A stretch of 64,000 bases of DNA from VXPQ01 sp965223485 (GTDB taxonomy: Bacteria; Bacteroidota; Rhodothermia; Rhodothermales; VXPQ01): positions 1,798,001 to 1,862,000 of the forward strand of contig OZ244993.1 in the NCBI GenBank assembly GCA_965223485.1. The letters are read 5' to 3'. The notes beneath the pieces are model-generated. The model had not been told where the DNA came from. It did not search any database and saw only the letters and a list, made by a program, of their open reading frames with translations. A program made the position numbers and the translations under genes. Within the stretch, counting starts at the first letter, position 1. Each line of letters opens with the position of its first letter. Of this stretch, positions 9,701 through 17,250 are shown in pieces.

Positions 9701-11749
9701 TGGGAGACTCTTGTCGCGCACAGTTATCTTGACTGTACCGCTTCCGGCTTCCGCATTCTCCGCCGTTACCGTCGCCGTGTACGTATAGGTCGTATCGCGC
9801 TCTACATCCTTCGGAACAGCGAAAATGGGCGCATCGCTATCGTAACGCGTAAGAAGAGTGGTCGGGGACCAGGACCACACAGCCGTAGAACTGTCCGGTA
9901 CGCCCGATGCGGTACATTCGAAAAAAAGATTCCCCGATCCCTCATCCACCGAATGGGTGTCGCCATCGCAGTTCACGACGAGCGAAGGCAATGGGAGACT
10001 CTTGTCGCGCACAGTTACCGATACCGGATCAAAATCGATAACTATCTCGGAACCGGAAGTGCCCCTCTCGGCGGTCACGATATATTCGTACTTGGTATCC
10101 TGATCCACGTCATCCGGCACATGGACAACAGGATTGGAGGTATCCGTAGCCTCCAAAAGATCGATAGCGTCCGCACTGCCCGTCCAGCTCCAGGTAATCG
10201 GTCCGATGGATAATACTGATCCCGATATTTCACATTGGATAGTAAAGTCGGGATCTCCTTCGTCGACGTAGAAATCAATTTGAAGCAGGAATCCTTGCGC
10301 CCAGATAGCATTGGTCTCCACGCCTCCGGTGCCGGAGCATCTTACGTCCCTATCCACCACCGCTTCCGTACGGCTATCCGGCGCAGTCGAGGCAACGCCA
10401 ACGACCGTATCGTCGACCGCTTCTTTCCCGTCCATAACGACCACACTTACTCTCCTTCTCGCCATGCGGGGCACTCCCGAAGCCTGCGACGTCATGCTCG
10501 CTATGTAATGGTACTGCTTGCCTGCACTGCCCACAGGAGCTGTAAATAAAGGCGACGACAGGTCCGTCGCATCGAGCGGCGCCGTGTCCGTTCCCCACAG
10601 CCCCTCCCACTCCCATAGTACCGACGCGGCTTCCTCGTCGTAGTCCATACGAGCCGACAGCGGATCCACCCCCTCGCAGTCAAGCGTGATCGTCTCACCC
10701 TCTTCCACCACTATCTCCAACGGACAGTACACGCTCGGACGACTGCTCGATACGTACACCTCCACCTCCGAGGACGACGAAAGACCCGTTGCGCGGGAGG
10801 TTACCGTCAAGCGGTACCGGTAACGAAACGCCCGATCCCCCGAACGGAACGACTCCAGCGTCTCGTACGCCGGCGCCTCCGGAGCCACTACCGACGGGTT
10901 CGGAGCATCCTCGGGCATCAATCGGGGATTGTCCAGATAGTCCCGCGTCGTATTCCCCACAGGCTCCCACGAATACTCCAGATATTCCTCTCCCGAAGCA
11001 TCCCACGCATGACACTCGATCTGTCCCGTCTCCAGCTCCTCCAGAAACACCGCCACAGGACAATCCAGACGAGGGGGCGTCTGACGAGCGGGCCCGCCGT
11101 CCCGAACAGGCCCGGAAGGCCGATCGGGCAGGCCGGGCGCTTCCGGAAAAAAAAGGCCCGGACCCTCTTCCCCTTCGAAACCGTCCTCGAAAGACTCGAA
11201 GGCCCCAGGCGCCTTATCCTCCCCAACGCAACCTTCCCCAAACCCCTCAAGCGCCCCAAACGAATCGCACCTATCCGGCAAACCCGGCGACTTGCCCCTG
11301 TCCTGAACAGAACCACCTGAAACGACCTCCACCGATACTGTCACCGTCGCCGTCTCGTACACGCCCGCAGACATAGCCGTCAGGCGGTATGCGTATTCCG
11401 CGCCTTCTCCCGACACAGGAGCCGTGAAGAGCGGCGAACGCTCGTTCGCATCGCTCAAAAGACGGAGCCCGTCGCCCGAGAGCGACTCCCACTCGTAGCG
11501 AACGCCTTCTTCGGGAACACTCGCCACAGTACACGAAATCGCAACGGATTCGCCTGCCTGGGCATAGAGACGAGGCGGGCAAGACAAGGAAAACGGCTCG
11601 CCCCAAACGCCGCCCGCTTTTACAGGAAACCCGCCTTCCTCAATGACCTGACTGTGCGCCGAAGACGCACATGCCAGCAACGCGGCGGCAAGTATGCACG
11701 CCATGCGCCCGGCTATGGCGCCGGAGCGGCAGATAAATCCCGAACGCAT
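5015..11749 (-). CDS. giant secreted Ig-like repeat protein, N-terminal part (frameshifted at 5035)
   Basis: The chosen ATG at 11749 gives a good Sec signal peptide of about 34 residues (basic MRSGFICRSGAIAGR, hydrophobic ILAAALLACASSA, ending AHSQ). The open frame starts 37 codons earlier at 11860 but that extension buries the signal peptide. After an Ig-like unit and an acidic Gly/Pro-rich linker (about residues 160-240) come roughly 20 Ig/PKD-like repeats of 90-100 residues, divergent at first and nearly identical near the end. Most carry a Cys pair suited to an intradomain disulfide. The frame then breaks: a 4-base deletion between 5035 and 5036 turns APTFSVP into APSPFLC and translation stops at 5015. 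Restored, the protein would have about 3,742 residues. The architecture suggests a cell-surface or secreted adhesin. No ligand-binding or enzymatic domain was recognised and its receptor is unknown. Confidence 0.8.
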   Translation of the reverse strand: MRSGFICRSGAIAGRMACILAAALLACASSAHSQVIEEGGFPVKAGGVWGEPFSLSCPPRLYAQAGESVAISCTVASVPEEGVRYEWESLSGDGLRLLSDANERSPLFTAPVSGEGAEYAYRLTAMSAGVYETATVTVSVEVVSGGSVQDRGKSPGLPDRCDSFGALEGFGEGCVGEDKAPGAFESFEDGFEGEEGPGLFFPEAPGLPDRPSGPVRDGGPARQTPPRLDCPVAVFLEELETGQIECHAWDASGEEYLEYSWEPVGNTTRDYLDNPRLMPEDAPNPSVVAPEAPAYETLESFRSGDRAFRYRYRLTVTSRATGLSSSSEVEVYVSSSRPSVYCPLEIVVEEGETITLDCEGVDPLSARMDYDEEAASVLWEWEGLWGTDTAPLDATDLSSPLFTAPVGSAGKQYHYIASMTSQASGVPRMARRRVSVVVMDGKEAVDDTVVGVASTAPDSRTEAVVDRDVRCSGTGGVETNAIWAQGFLLQIDFYVDEGDPDFTIQCEISGSVLSIGPITWSWTGSADAIDLLEATDTSNPVVHVPDDVDQDTKYEYIVTAERGTSGSEIVIDFDPVSVTVRDKSLPLPSLVVNCDGDTHSVDEGSGNLFFECTASGVPDSSTAVWSWSPTTLLTRYDSDAPIFAVPKDVERDTTYTYTATVTAENAEAGSGTVKITVRDKSLPSPSLTCTNSEVYEATVDFTLSCWVANEPSGATYAWAVRGSTSDTDDLSSTTILKPTFFVPSDINESEGADKDYEYTVTLSAGGADVTSADITVTVLEKPDIGGCPATSSITIWEGMVETMITCQLWSGAPGVNPVYTYRWTPRGGTTDTQRLSDSDEKLAEFHAPEEVDDGETEIYEYRLTVSAANADNGTEDYTVIVNDQPNITLTCADSPYEVHEGDADIELECEASGRWDSTTFTPQGTWYTWQWLPRTNLTGDTDIIPGDKENDTSTPTFAVPDNVDRDTTYTYTVTATSANSEDGTAEVTVTVRDTDSADPSLTCTDSEVYEATTDFTLSCSVANEPSGATYAWAARGSTSDTDDLSSMTILKPTFDVPDDIDESGGADKDYEYTVTLSASGIDGITADVTVTVLEKPDIVCVAAHITASEFRVPEGYGHLEIASCSEGWTGAPSGSVYAYVWTARGDTPDTALLVSGTNDPSPTFSVPSSVNGAETYEYRLTVSAENADPAVVDYKITVHDGIAVICVSPDPIYEGSDALTLSCTEENKPPGATYAWTGTDVDNRLTDTDGLTPTFTPPDNVDADTDYDYTVTMMSGGSEVASADVTVTVLNTPPSIACTATPDRVYEGSADDITVSCSAQNTPSAPFIYAWSGTDDFVNLLKGWNGDWPIFGAPDNVNGDTEYVFTVNIYIGQNGCQPDLPSCALDSVADADVTVTVLEKPDIAVTCPGNPYAVDEGDGLALDCSASGAPDVNSQYTWSWSPVDRLTDHDTGAPVFSAPADVDQDTTWTYRVTATADNADDAAAEVTVTVLDRYSTVPSLTCNDSEVYEATADFTLSCSVTDEPTGATYAWTGTDIANRLSSMTILNPAFDVPDNVDAHTDYDYTVTLSASGIVDVTEDVTVRVLNKPSLALVCTPPAPVYEGAADFDLDCVASGAPGNPVYSYVWSARGDTPDLSLLTGTSSPAPTFSVPSSVNGNETYEYTLTVSAANAEDATADVTVAVLNKRPLSVACASPPLAYEGSADFALACTVSGAPAGSVYAYAWTPRGSTTDTSLLTDTNSPAPTFSVPSNVDADETYEYRLTVSAQNADDATADVTVTVLNKKALSVVCVDLFPEAYEGSASFALDCSASGAPVGSVYAYAWTPRGSTTDTSLLTDTNSPAPTFSVPSNVDADETYEYRLTVSAQNADDATADVTVTVLNKKALSVVCVDLFPEAYEGSASFALDCSASGAPVGSVYAYAWTPRGSTTDTSLLTDTNSPAPTFSVPSNVDADETYEYRLTVSAQNADDATADVTVTVLDKRALSVVCADPGSVYEGSAAFDLDCVASGAPVGSVYSYVWSARGDASDLSLLTGTSGPAPTFSVPLSVNSHETYEYTLTVSAANAEDATADVTVTVLDKGALSVACASPPLVYEGSAPFDLNCAASGAPGANPVYSYVWSARGDTPDLSLLTGTSSPAPTFSVPSSVNGNETYEYTLTVSAQNADDATADVTVTVLDKGALSVACAPPPLVYEGSAPFALNCAASGAPGANPVYSYVWSARGDTPDLSLLTGTSSPAPSPFLCR

Positions 11750-12090
11750 ACCGGATTGGAGGATTATACAAAAGTTTCCAGGCTTCCAGTCGCTTCTTCG
11801 GCTCCAGCCAAGGCGCCTGACGACTTCACCCGCCTCAGCCTTATTCTCCGGTGCACACATAGGGGCAACGACTCGGCTTGACTGTGCTCACTCGTCATAT
11901 GTTGGCGCAGTCTTTGTGACTATTATATGCAGATCATTATGTACATTGCATGGTAATTGAGGGTTAATAAATGTTTTTTTCATTTCTATTTGCTTCCATA
12001 GAGGTGGTTCGGATTGATTGGACAGATTTTCGCGGAATTTAAGGTGTAGTGTTGTGACCTTGTTCCGATACAATCAACCCGACGAGACCC

Positions 12091-12381
12091 ATGTCAAGAC
12101 GCACACGCAGAACCCACAGTCCTTCGTTCAAGGCGAAGGTAGCCCTTGCCGCCGTTCGCGGCGATAGCACGCTGGCCGAACTCGCAGAACGTTTTGAGGT
12201 GCATCCGAACCAGATACAATCCTGGAAGAAGCAGCTCACAGAGAGCGCCGAGGAAGCGTTCACGCGCGGTCGTGGCGCTCCGGACGAGCGCGACGAGAAG
12301 ATCAAGGTGCTGCACGCGAAGATCGGCGAGTTGTCCATGGAGAAGGATTTTTTATCGAAGGCGCTCGGTCGAGACCGTTAG
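12091..12381 (+). CDS. IS3-family transposase OrfA
   Basis: This 96-residue protein is the DNA-binding subunit of an IS3 transposase. Residues about 8-50 (SPSFKAKVALAAVRGDSTL, then ELAERFEVHPNQIQSWKKQL) form the HTH_Tnp_1 helix-turn-helix that recognises the inverted repeats. A leucine-zipper-like coiled coil follows (EKIKVLHAKIGELSMEKDFL) and serves in oligomerisation. The stop at 12379-12381 lies in the loop of a hairpin next to a slippery heptamer, so a fraction of ribosomes should continue into orfB to make the OrfAB transposase. The length is normal for the family and nothing appears truncated. Confidence 0.93.
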   Translation: MSRRTRRTHSPSFKAKVALAAVRGDSTLAELAERFEVHPNQIQSWKKQLTESAEEAFTRGRGAPDERDEKIKVLHAKIGELSMEKDFLSKALGRDR

Positions 12382-12390
12382 CCGAGCGCC
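12348..12390 (+). promoter_or_regulatory. programmed -1 ribosomal frameshift signal of the IS
   Basis: The heptamer TTTTTTA at 12348-12354 is read in orfA as gaT TTT TTA, the canonical X XXY YYZ phasing. Five bases later begins a perfect 9-bp stem, GGCGCTCGG (12360-12368) pairing with CCGAGCGCC (12382-12390) around a 13-base loop that contains the orfA stop codon. A -1 slip continues in orfB without a stop. Confidence 0.85.
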
Positions 12391-12395
12391 GGGCT

Positions 12396-13223
12396 ATGAT
12401 AGCGCGCACCCATCGCTTGCCCGTCGTTCGCCAGTGCAGACTTGTCGAACTGAGCCGTTCGACGGCCTACTACCGTCCCCAGGAAGAGAGCGAAGAGAAT
12501 CTTTCCGTGACGGAAGAGATCGACAGGCTCTATATGGAGCGTCCTACGAGCGGATCGCGTACGATAAAGAGCATGCTCGAGGCGAGAGGCTTTCGTATCG
12601 CCAGAAGCCGCGTCGTTCGTCTCATGCGTCTGATGGGCCTTAGGGCCATTTACCCGAAGCGCAGGACATCGTCTCCGGGAGAAGGGCACAAGATTTATCC
12701 TTATCTGCTCAGAAGCACGGAGGTGACGAGACCCCGCGAGGTCTATGCGGCGGACATTACGTACATCCCTATGGCGAAAGGCTTTCTCTATCTCGCAGCC
12801 GTGATCGACTGGCACAGCCGCAAGGTACTGGCGCACCGGCTCTCGAACACGCTGGACGCCTGCTTCTGCGTCGAAGCGACGGAAGAGGCCATTGTCCGCT
12901 ACGGCACGCCCGAGGTGTTCAATACCGACCGGGGAGCGCAGTTTACCTCCGAGGCGTTCACGGGTGCGCTCAAGGCGCACGGGGTGCGCATCTCTATGGA
13001 CGGCAAGGGCCGCTGGCTGGACAACGTGTACGTGGAACGCCTCTGGCGCAGCCTCAAGCCGGAAGAGGTCTACCGGCGCGCCTACGAGACGGTGGCCGAG
13101 GCCGGGAAGGGAATTGCCGATTACCTGCGCTACTTCAACGAAGAGCGGCCTCACCAGGGACTTGACAACCGAACCCCCGACCACGTATTCTACAAACGAA
13201 AGCCGCTCGCCAAAGCGACATAA
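12396..13223 (+). CDS. IS3-family transposase OrfB (DDE integrase)
   Basis: This 275-residue protein is the catalytic part of the transposase. It has an HTH_21 region (about residues 33-90) and an rve integrase core with the DDE triad visible: Asp in YAADITYIPM, Asp in NTDRGAQFTSEAF, and Glu in DNVYVERLWRSLK, spaced as expected. The C-terminus RPHQGLDNRTPDHVF is the usual IS3 ending. Its frame is -1 relative to orfA and stays open back to the slippery site at 12348-12354, so the natural product is probably the OrfAB fusion spanning 12091-13223. All motifs are intact and the element is potentially active. Confidence 0.93.
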   Translation: MIARTHRLPVVRQCRLVELSRSTAYYRPQEESEENLSVTEEIDRLYMERPTSGSRTIKSMLEARGFRIARSRVVRLMRLMGLRAIYPKRRTSSPGEGHKIYPYLLRSTEVTRPREVYAADITYIPMAKGFLYLAAVIDWHSRKVLAHRLSNTLDACFCVEATEEAIVRYGTPEVFNTDRGAQFTSEAFTGALKAHGVRISMDGKGRWLDNVYVERLWRSLKPEEVYRRAYETVAEAGKGIADYLRYFNEERPHQGLDNRTPDHVFYKRKPLAKAT

Positions 13224-13240
13224 CCCGACGCGACACTACA

Positions 13241-13733
13241 CTTAAATACACGAAAAAAAACTGTCCAGTTTTTTCGGACCATTTCTGACTACAAATCCCT
13301 TTGGCAACCTTTGGATATAATCCCCTGAACAACGTGGTGGGTTTACACAACTAGTTCCACGCCCCGCCGCCTGGTTACTGCTTAATTTTGTCGTTTGGCA
13401 GTGTCGTTTTACAGGGTGGGTTGTCAAGCCACGGGCGGGTCATCAGGCAGCAGTGCCGACGTCGTCGGTGCGGGTGGGGTGGCATTCAGTGAGCAGTGTA
13501 TGGTCCCTTTTCAAGGACGTTCGGTGCATCGCCTAACGAGATATAACCCGATGGAGATTAAATCCGGGCAAACGGTTGCTCCCGATGCGGTGCACACGCT
13601 GGACTGGTGGACATCCATCCCCGCAAACCCGAACCGGGGCGGTTTGCTTGTGCACGGTGGCGGGGAGAGCTTCACCTTGGGGAATTATCAGGTGCTTCCC
13701 TGGTTTTTGAGGTGATGGGGATTGACGGGCATT
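13241..13733. other. intergenic region between IS and winged-helix gene
   Basis: About 490 bases without a recognisable gene. An A/T-rich inverted repeat at about 13252-13275 (AAAAAACTG, CAGTTTTTT) could act as a weak bidirectional terminator. A 106-codon open frame on the plus strand (13395-13715, TTG start) has a protein-like second half (LDWWTSIPANPNRGGLLVHG, then LPWFLR). It matches nothing I recognise and may be the tail of a lost gene. I see no RNA gene here. Confidence 0.4.
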
Positions 13734-14687
13734 CTACAGGCTCTTTTTAACAAAGTCCGTGAGAGCCTGTACGGCGCATTGAAATCCCGTAAGATAGGCG
13801 GCGCCCCGAAAGTCTCCTGGATCGGGCACATTGATTCTTTTGTCGGTGAAAACGCCTCGGTGACTCAGGAAAACATCTCTTGCCCGGGAACTCTGCACAT
13901 ACTCACTGGCTGACTCAGCAGTGCAAGAGCGCACCAGCTCATTCACATGGGTCAGGAATGCGAATGTATTTTTCCAGAAGTCCCAGTGGAGCATGTCTGG
14001 CGGTTTTCCTGAAGTGCCGGGCTCAAGCAGTGTCGTCCATTGCGCGTGCCGGGCATAATAGCGCAGTGGATGTTCGTCTGTCTCCCGGATAAATCGCGCC
14101 AGCATCAGGTCCCGTGCGGCATCTCGAATGGTCACCCCCGAGTAGCCCGTCGCACGTGTAATCTCCTGAACCGTTGCAGCGCGTTCGTCGATACCCATGA
14201 GAAAGGCGAGCATATCCGGCTTGGCGCTAACACCGAAACCAGCCCGCAAACGTAGCAATAGCGCCGGGGGCAAAGAAAGGTCTGGCGCCACGGATTCTTT
14301 GTCAGCCCGTTTGCGCGTCTCCAACGGTTTTCCCGTCGCATACCGTTTCCAGCGGGTGTCTTTCGCCGCGACGGCAGATTGTGCAAACTGTCCCAGGCGT
14401 CCCTGTATCTCTGCCGGATATATTCTGGCTACTACCTTCATGCGCTGCACGCTGAGAAGTCGAGATCCGACACGCGCCCACCAGGCCAGTATATCGGCAA
14501 GACGACGCTCCTCGTCGAGCATAGCTAAGGAGGCCAGCACAAGGGCCTCCGGGTCAATGATAGATTGGGCGGTACTCCCGCCTCCCGTGAGCGTACCGGC
14601 CCCAAGGCTGCTCCACTGCATCCATACGGCATGTGTCGCTGTCTGGCGCGCCAGACTACCGGTCTGTTCGAGTATCTCGCTTGACAT
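13734..14687 (-). CDS. winged-helix protein partnered with a nucleotidyltransferase
   Basis: This 317-residue protein is not one I can name. Its clearest element is a central helix-turn-helix at about residues 190-225 (AATVQEITRATGYSGVTIRD, then AARDLMLARFIRE), followed by a wing and Y-A-R-H-A-Q-W. The N-terminal half is helical with a hydrophobic patch (DPEALVLASLAML) and a basic linker; the C-terminal ~100 residues are helical and Trp-rich. The start lies 21 bases downstream of a truncated AbiEii/DUF6036-like nucleotidyltransferase, so the two were probably one operon. Nucleotidyltransferase plus winged-helix pairs often behave as toxin-antitoxin modules of the AbiE type, but here the HTH is central rather than N-terminal and the gene order is reversed, so it is not a standard AbiEi. 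A role as repressor or antitoxin is inference. Confidence 0.55.
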   Translation of the reverse strand: MSSEILEQTGSLARQTATHAVWMQWSSLGAGTLTGGGSTAQSIIDPEALVLASLAMLDEERRLADILAWWARVGSRLLSVQRMKVVARIYPAEIQGRLGQFAQSAVAAKDTRWKRYATGKPLETRKRADKESVAPDLSLPPALLLRLRAGFGVSAKPDMLAFLMGIDERAATVQEITRATGYSGVTIRDAARDLMLARFIRETDEHPLRYYARHAQWTTLLEPGTSGKPPDMLHWDFWKNTFAFLTHVNELVRSCTAESASEYVQSSRARDVFLSHRGVFTDKRINVPDPGDFRGAAYLTGFQCAVQALTDFVKKSL

Positions 14688-14708
14688 GATTAATCACCTG
14701 ATCAAGCA

Positions 14709-14912
14709 TCAAGGCAAATGCCTCGGTTCTTTTCCGCGACCTTTTTCCTTTGCCTGTGCGATGACATCAATGTCATCGGTAGTCCGGGTAACGAAACCCA
14801 GCATGTTTAGCGTGGCTCCCCCAACCACGACCACGCTGACGTTCACCCCTTCAGATTCCAGCAAATCGCCCGCAGCTTGCAGGATTTCTTCAAGTCGTTG
14901 TGGTTGTAGCAT
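14709..14912 (-). CDS. truncated AbiEii/DUF6036-type nucleotidyltransferase
   Basis: This 67-residue ORF contains only the beginning of a polymerase-beta-like nucleotidyltransferase. The signature VVVGGATLNMLGFVTRTTDD, then IDV, shows the GG motif and the first pair of acidic metal ligands (D-x-D). It then ends in a charged tail after KEKGRGKE. Family members are usually around 180-220 residues, so the third catalytic Asp and the helical C-terminal half are missing, apparently by an internal deletion, because the next gene starts only 21 bases later. As it stands it should be catalytically inactive. It could be a decayed toxin left behind with its partner, or a minimal regulatory peptide. Confidence 0.6.
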   Translation of the reverse strand: MLQPQRLEEILQAAGDLLESEGVNVSVVVVGGATLNMLGFVTRTTDDIDVIAQAKEKGRGKEPRHLP

Positions 14913-14922
14913 ATGATTATTT

Positions 14923-14955
14923 CGGATAATTCGATCATAAAATACGAATAATCCG
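14923..14955 (-). promoter_or_regulatory. candidate operator with two inverted half-sites
   Basis: Just upstream of the truncated nucleotidyltransferase, CGGATAATTCG (14923-14933) and CGAATAATCCG (14945-14955) form an imperfect inverted repeat with centres 22 bp apart, two helical turns, in A/T-rich DNA where the minus-strand promoter should lie. Inverted repeats at this place are the autoregulatory pattern known for AbiE-type modules. Binding by the adjacent winged-helix protein is inference. Confidence 0.35.
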
Positions 14956-15169
14956 TATTAAAACTGTATAACAATACCTGGAGTTCGTGGTTCCTGCATG
15001 AATGGGGTTATTGTTTACGTGCCTGACCGTCTTGTGGCCCGGCACAAAATTGCTTCGACACCCGACCAGAATCCGAAAGTCCACTATACCGTTTTTCCCT
15101 AACCGCTAACCCCGTGGCGGTCTGGTTTACCGCCCGTGCAGTAACGCGTAGGTGCTTCCGCGCCGCACC

Positions 15170-17050
15170 TCAATACCCCACCGCCGCATCGTCTCCTCTC
15201 GGATCGGCGCCGCCCCGGTACAACACGCCTTCTGTATCCCGGCGCACCACAATGCCGTCCGCTCGTCCCCATGCGCCGTTGTTATCCAGGGTCCAGCCCC
15301 GGCGCTCCAGCCCTTGCCGGGCGTCTTCGGAAAGCGCCTGCGCCTCGTAGAACAACAGATCCGGTAACCACTGGTGGTGAATCCGGGGAGCCGCCACGGC
15401 CTCCTGAATGTTCATTCCGTGGTCGATGACGTTCGCCATTACCTCGAATACCGTCGTGATGATGCGTCCTCCCCCCGGTGACCCTATGATCATGAACAGC
15501 TCTCCGGAGGGGTCCTCCACAATAGTGGGCGTCATGGACGATAGCATGCGCTTGCCCGGTTCGATGGCGTTGGCCTCCGAGCCGACCAGCCCGAACATGT
15601 TGGGCGCGCCCGACTTGGCGGAGAAATCGTCCATTTCGTTGTTCATAAAGAAGCCGGCTCCGTCCACCACCACTTTCGATCCGTAGCTGCCGTTGATGGT
15701 GGTGGTCACGCTGACGGCCTGCCCGTCCGCATCCACCACAGAGTAATGCGTGGTTTCGGAAGATTCGAAGGCAAGCGGGTTCCCGTACGCCACGGCCGCA
15801 CTGGAATCCGCCCGGTCGGGGTCGAATCCTGCCATACGCTGCCGCATGTACTCCTTCTGGATGAGTGCGGCTGCCGGAACATTGAAATAGTCCGGGTCGC
15901 CCAGCCACTGCGCCCGGTCGGCGTAGACGTGGCGCATCGCCTCGCCCATCAGGTGGGTCGTGGATGCCGTGTGATGGCCCATGCCCGCCACGTCGTACGG
16001 CTCCACGGCATTGAGCAATTGAGCCAGGGCCACGCCCCCGGAAGACGGGGGCGCCATGGAGAAGAACCGGTAGCCCCGGTACGTGCTTGAAAGCGGGGCG
16101 CGCTCCAGGGCCTCGTAGGCGGCAAGGTCTTCCATCGTGATCCATCCGCCGCCTCGCGCCATCTCGGCTGCGATCAGTTCGGCGGTTTCGCCTTCGTAGA
16201 ACCCGGCCCGGCCCTGGTCCCGAATTCGCAGGAGGACCTCCGCAAGATCCTCCTGCACAAAGCGTTCACCCGCTTCATAGCGCTGATCGGGGGCGGATTT
16301 CGTGAAATATTTCGCGGTGCTTTCGAACTGCGCAAAGGCGTCGTGCTGTGCATTCAGTCCCGTCGCATCCCGGCGGCTCAATAGAAATCCTTCCTCCGCA
16401 AGGCGAATCGCCGGAGCCATCACTTCGGACAAGGGGAGCCGGCCATACTTCTCGTGCGCCATGACCAGTCCCGCCGGAGAACCCGGCACGCCCGAGGCAA
16501 GGTATCCCAGCCGGCTGAGTTGGGGAATGGCTTGTCCCTCGTCGTCGAGATACATGTCCCGGTGGGCCGCGGCAGGCGCCTTCTCGCGATAGTCGATGGT
16601 GGTTACTGCCAAGGCGGGAGATTGCCCCGTTTCGCTGCGTGTCTGTCCCGCCCCGCTCTCTGATTCCCCGTCCTTGTAGCCGTCCGCGAAACGGATCACC
16701 ATGAAGCCGCCGCCGCCGAGGTTACCCGCCGTAGGGTAGGTAACCGCCAGCGCAAACCCGGTAGCCACCGCCGCATCCACCGCATTGCCGCCTTGCTGGA
16801 GCACTTCGACGCCGGCCTGGGAAGCCTCGATCTTTGCGGAAACGACCATGCCGCGCCGCGATTCGACAGGCGTGGCGGGTTGCTCTTCGAGAGGAGTGGT
16901 TCGTACGGACGGGCGTGTGCATCCGGCGGTCCACAGAAGTGTCGCAGCCAGCACCGCCGCAAGGAGACACCTCTCCATGCAGAAGCGCAGAAATCGAAAC
17001 GAAGGGATTGTCCGGTTACCGTTCATGGCTTTCGATCTGTACGGCGTCAT
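15170..17050 (-). CDS. ggt: gamma-glutamyltransferase, lipoprotein form
   Basis: This 626-residue protein cleaves gamma-glutamyl compounds such as glutathione and transfers the gamma-glutamyl group to water or amino acids in the periplasm. The family is recognised from GGNAVDAAVATGFAL, YPTAGNLGGGGFMV, the region VPGSPAGLVMAHEKYG, and the autoprocessing and catalytic Thr in ESSETTHYSVVDADG (about residue 430), where the proenzyme is cut into large and small subunits. The glycine-rich IIGSPGGGRIITTVFEVMAN near the C-terminus is also typical. The N-terminus carries a lipobox, LLWTAGC, so it should be membrane-anchored. ATG codons at codons 9 (17026) and 25 (16978) are alternative starts; the last gives the tightest lipoprotein signal. 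It stands alone, divergent from the XRE-ImmA gene. Confidence 0.93.
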   Translation of the reverse strand: MTPYRSKAMNGNRTIPSFRFLRFCMERCLLAAVLAATLLWTAGCTRPSVRTTPLEEQPATPVESRRGMVVSAKIEASQAGVEVLQQGGNAVDAAVATGFALAVTYPTAGNLGGGGFMVIRFADGYKDGESESGAGQTRSETGQSPALAVTTIDYREKAPAAAHRDMYLDDEGQAIPQLSRLGYLASGVPGSPAGLVMAHEKYGRLPLSEVMAPAIRLAEEGFLLSRRDATGLNAQHDAFAQFESTAKYFTKSAPDQRYEAGERFVQEDLAEVLLRIRDQGRAGFYEGETAELIAAEMARGGGWITMEDLAAYEALERAPLSSTYRGYRFFSMAPPSSGGVALAQLLNAVEPYDVAGMGHHTASTTHLMGEAMRHVYADRAQWLGDPDYFNVPAAALIQKEYMRQRMAGFDPDRADSSAAVAYGNPLAFESSETTHYSVVDADGQAVSVTTTINGSYGSKVVVDGAGFFMNNEMDDFSAKSGAPNMFGLVGSEANAIEPGKRMLSSMTPTIVEDPSGELFMIIGSPGGGRIITTVFEVMANVIDHGMNIQEAVAAPRIHHQWLPDLLFYEAQALSEDARQGLERRGWTLDNNGAWGRADGIVVRRDTEGVLYRGGADPRGDDAAVGY

Positions 17051-17165
17051 ACCGCTAATATAGGCCGGGGGGTTGAATGGCGCATGCGTGGCGGTGGATT
17101 GGTGGGAGGATGGGGTACGTTTGGATTGGCGCGATTGATAGAAATAAATTCATAAAATCCATTAT

Positions 17166-17194
17166 TTGACATTTTCTGTTTTATTTTGTATCAT
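17166..17194 (+). promoter_or_regulatory. sigma70-like promoter for the XRE-ImmA gene
   Basis: TTGACA (17166-17171) and TATCAT (17189-17194) are separated by exactly 17 bases in strongly A/T-rich DNA, 57 bases before the GTG start at 17251. This is a good match to the general bacterial consensus, although Bacteroidota housekeeping promoters usually show a TAnnTTTG box instead. The foreign look fits a transferred restriction-modification island. Confidence 0.5.
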
Positions 17195-17250
17195 AACTCA
17201 TATAAGGTTGAGACACGGTGTCTCGGCCATGTAATTGAGCACGGAATACC

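Larger units (their letters stand above)
12045..13240 (+). mobile_element. IS3-family insertion sequence, about 1.2 kb
   Basis: The element carries overlapping orfA and orfB transposase genes typical of IS3. The ends are imperfect inverted repeats: left TGTAGTGTTGTG from 12045, right (reverse complement) TGTAGTGTCGCG ending at 13240, with the usual TG...CA termini. The flanks TTTAAGG on the left and CTTAAA on the right extend the symmetry by several bases, so the true ends could lie up to seven bases further out. No clear 3-5 base target duplication is visible, which suggests an old insertion or later rearrangement. It sits upstream of the giant Ig-repeat gene, 296 bases beyond its start codon, and could have separated that gene from upstream sequence. 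Confidence 0.85.

Noticed and set aside
13395..13715. 106-codon plus-strand ORF between IS and winged-helix gene as a confirmed gene
   Set aside because: TTG start, no ribosome binding site, no family match; only its second half looks protein-like, so it is reported only within the intergenic note.
13734..14912. Calling the pair a classical AbiEi/AbiEii system
   Set aside because: The nucleotidyltransferase is truncated, the gene order is reversed and the HTH is central rather than N-terminal.
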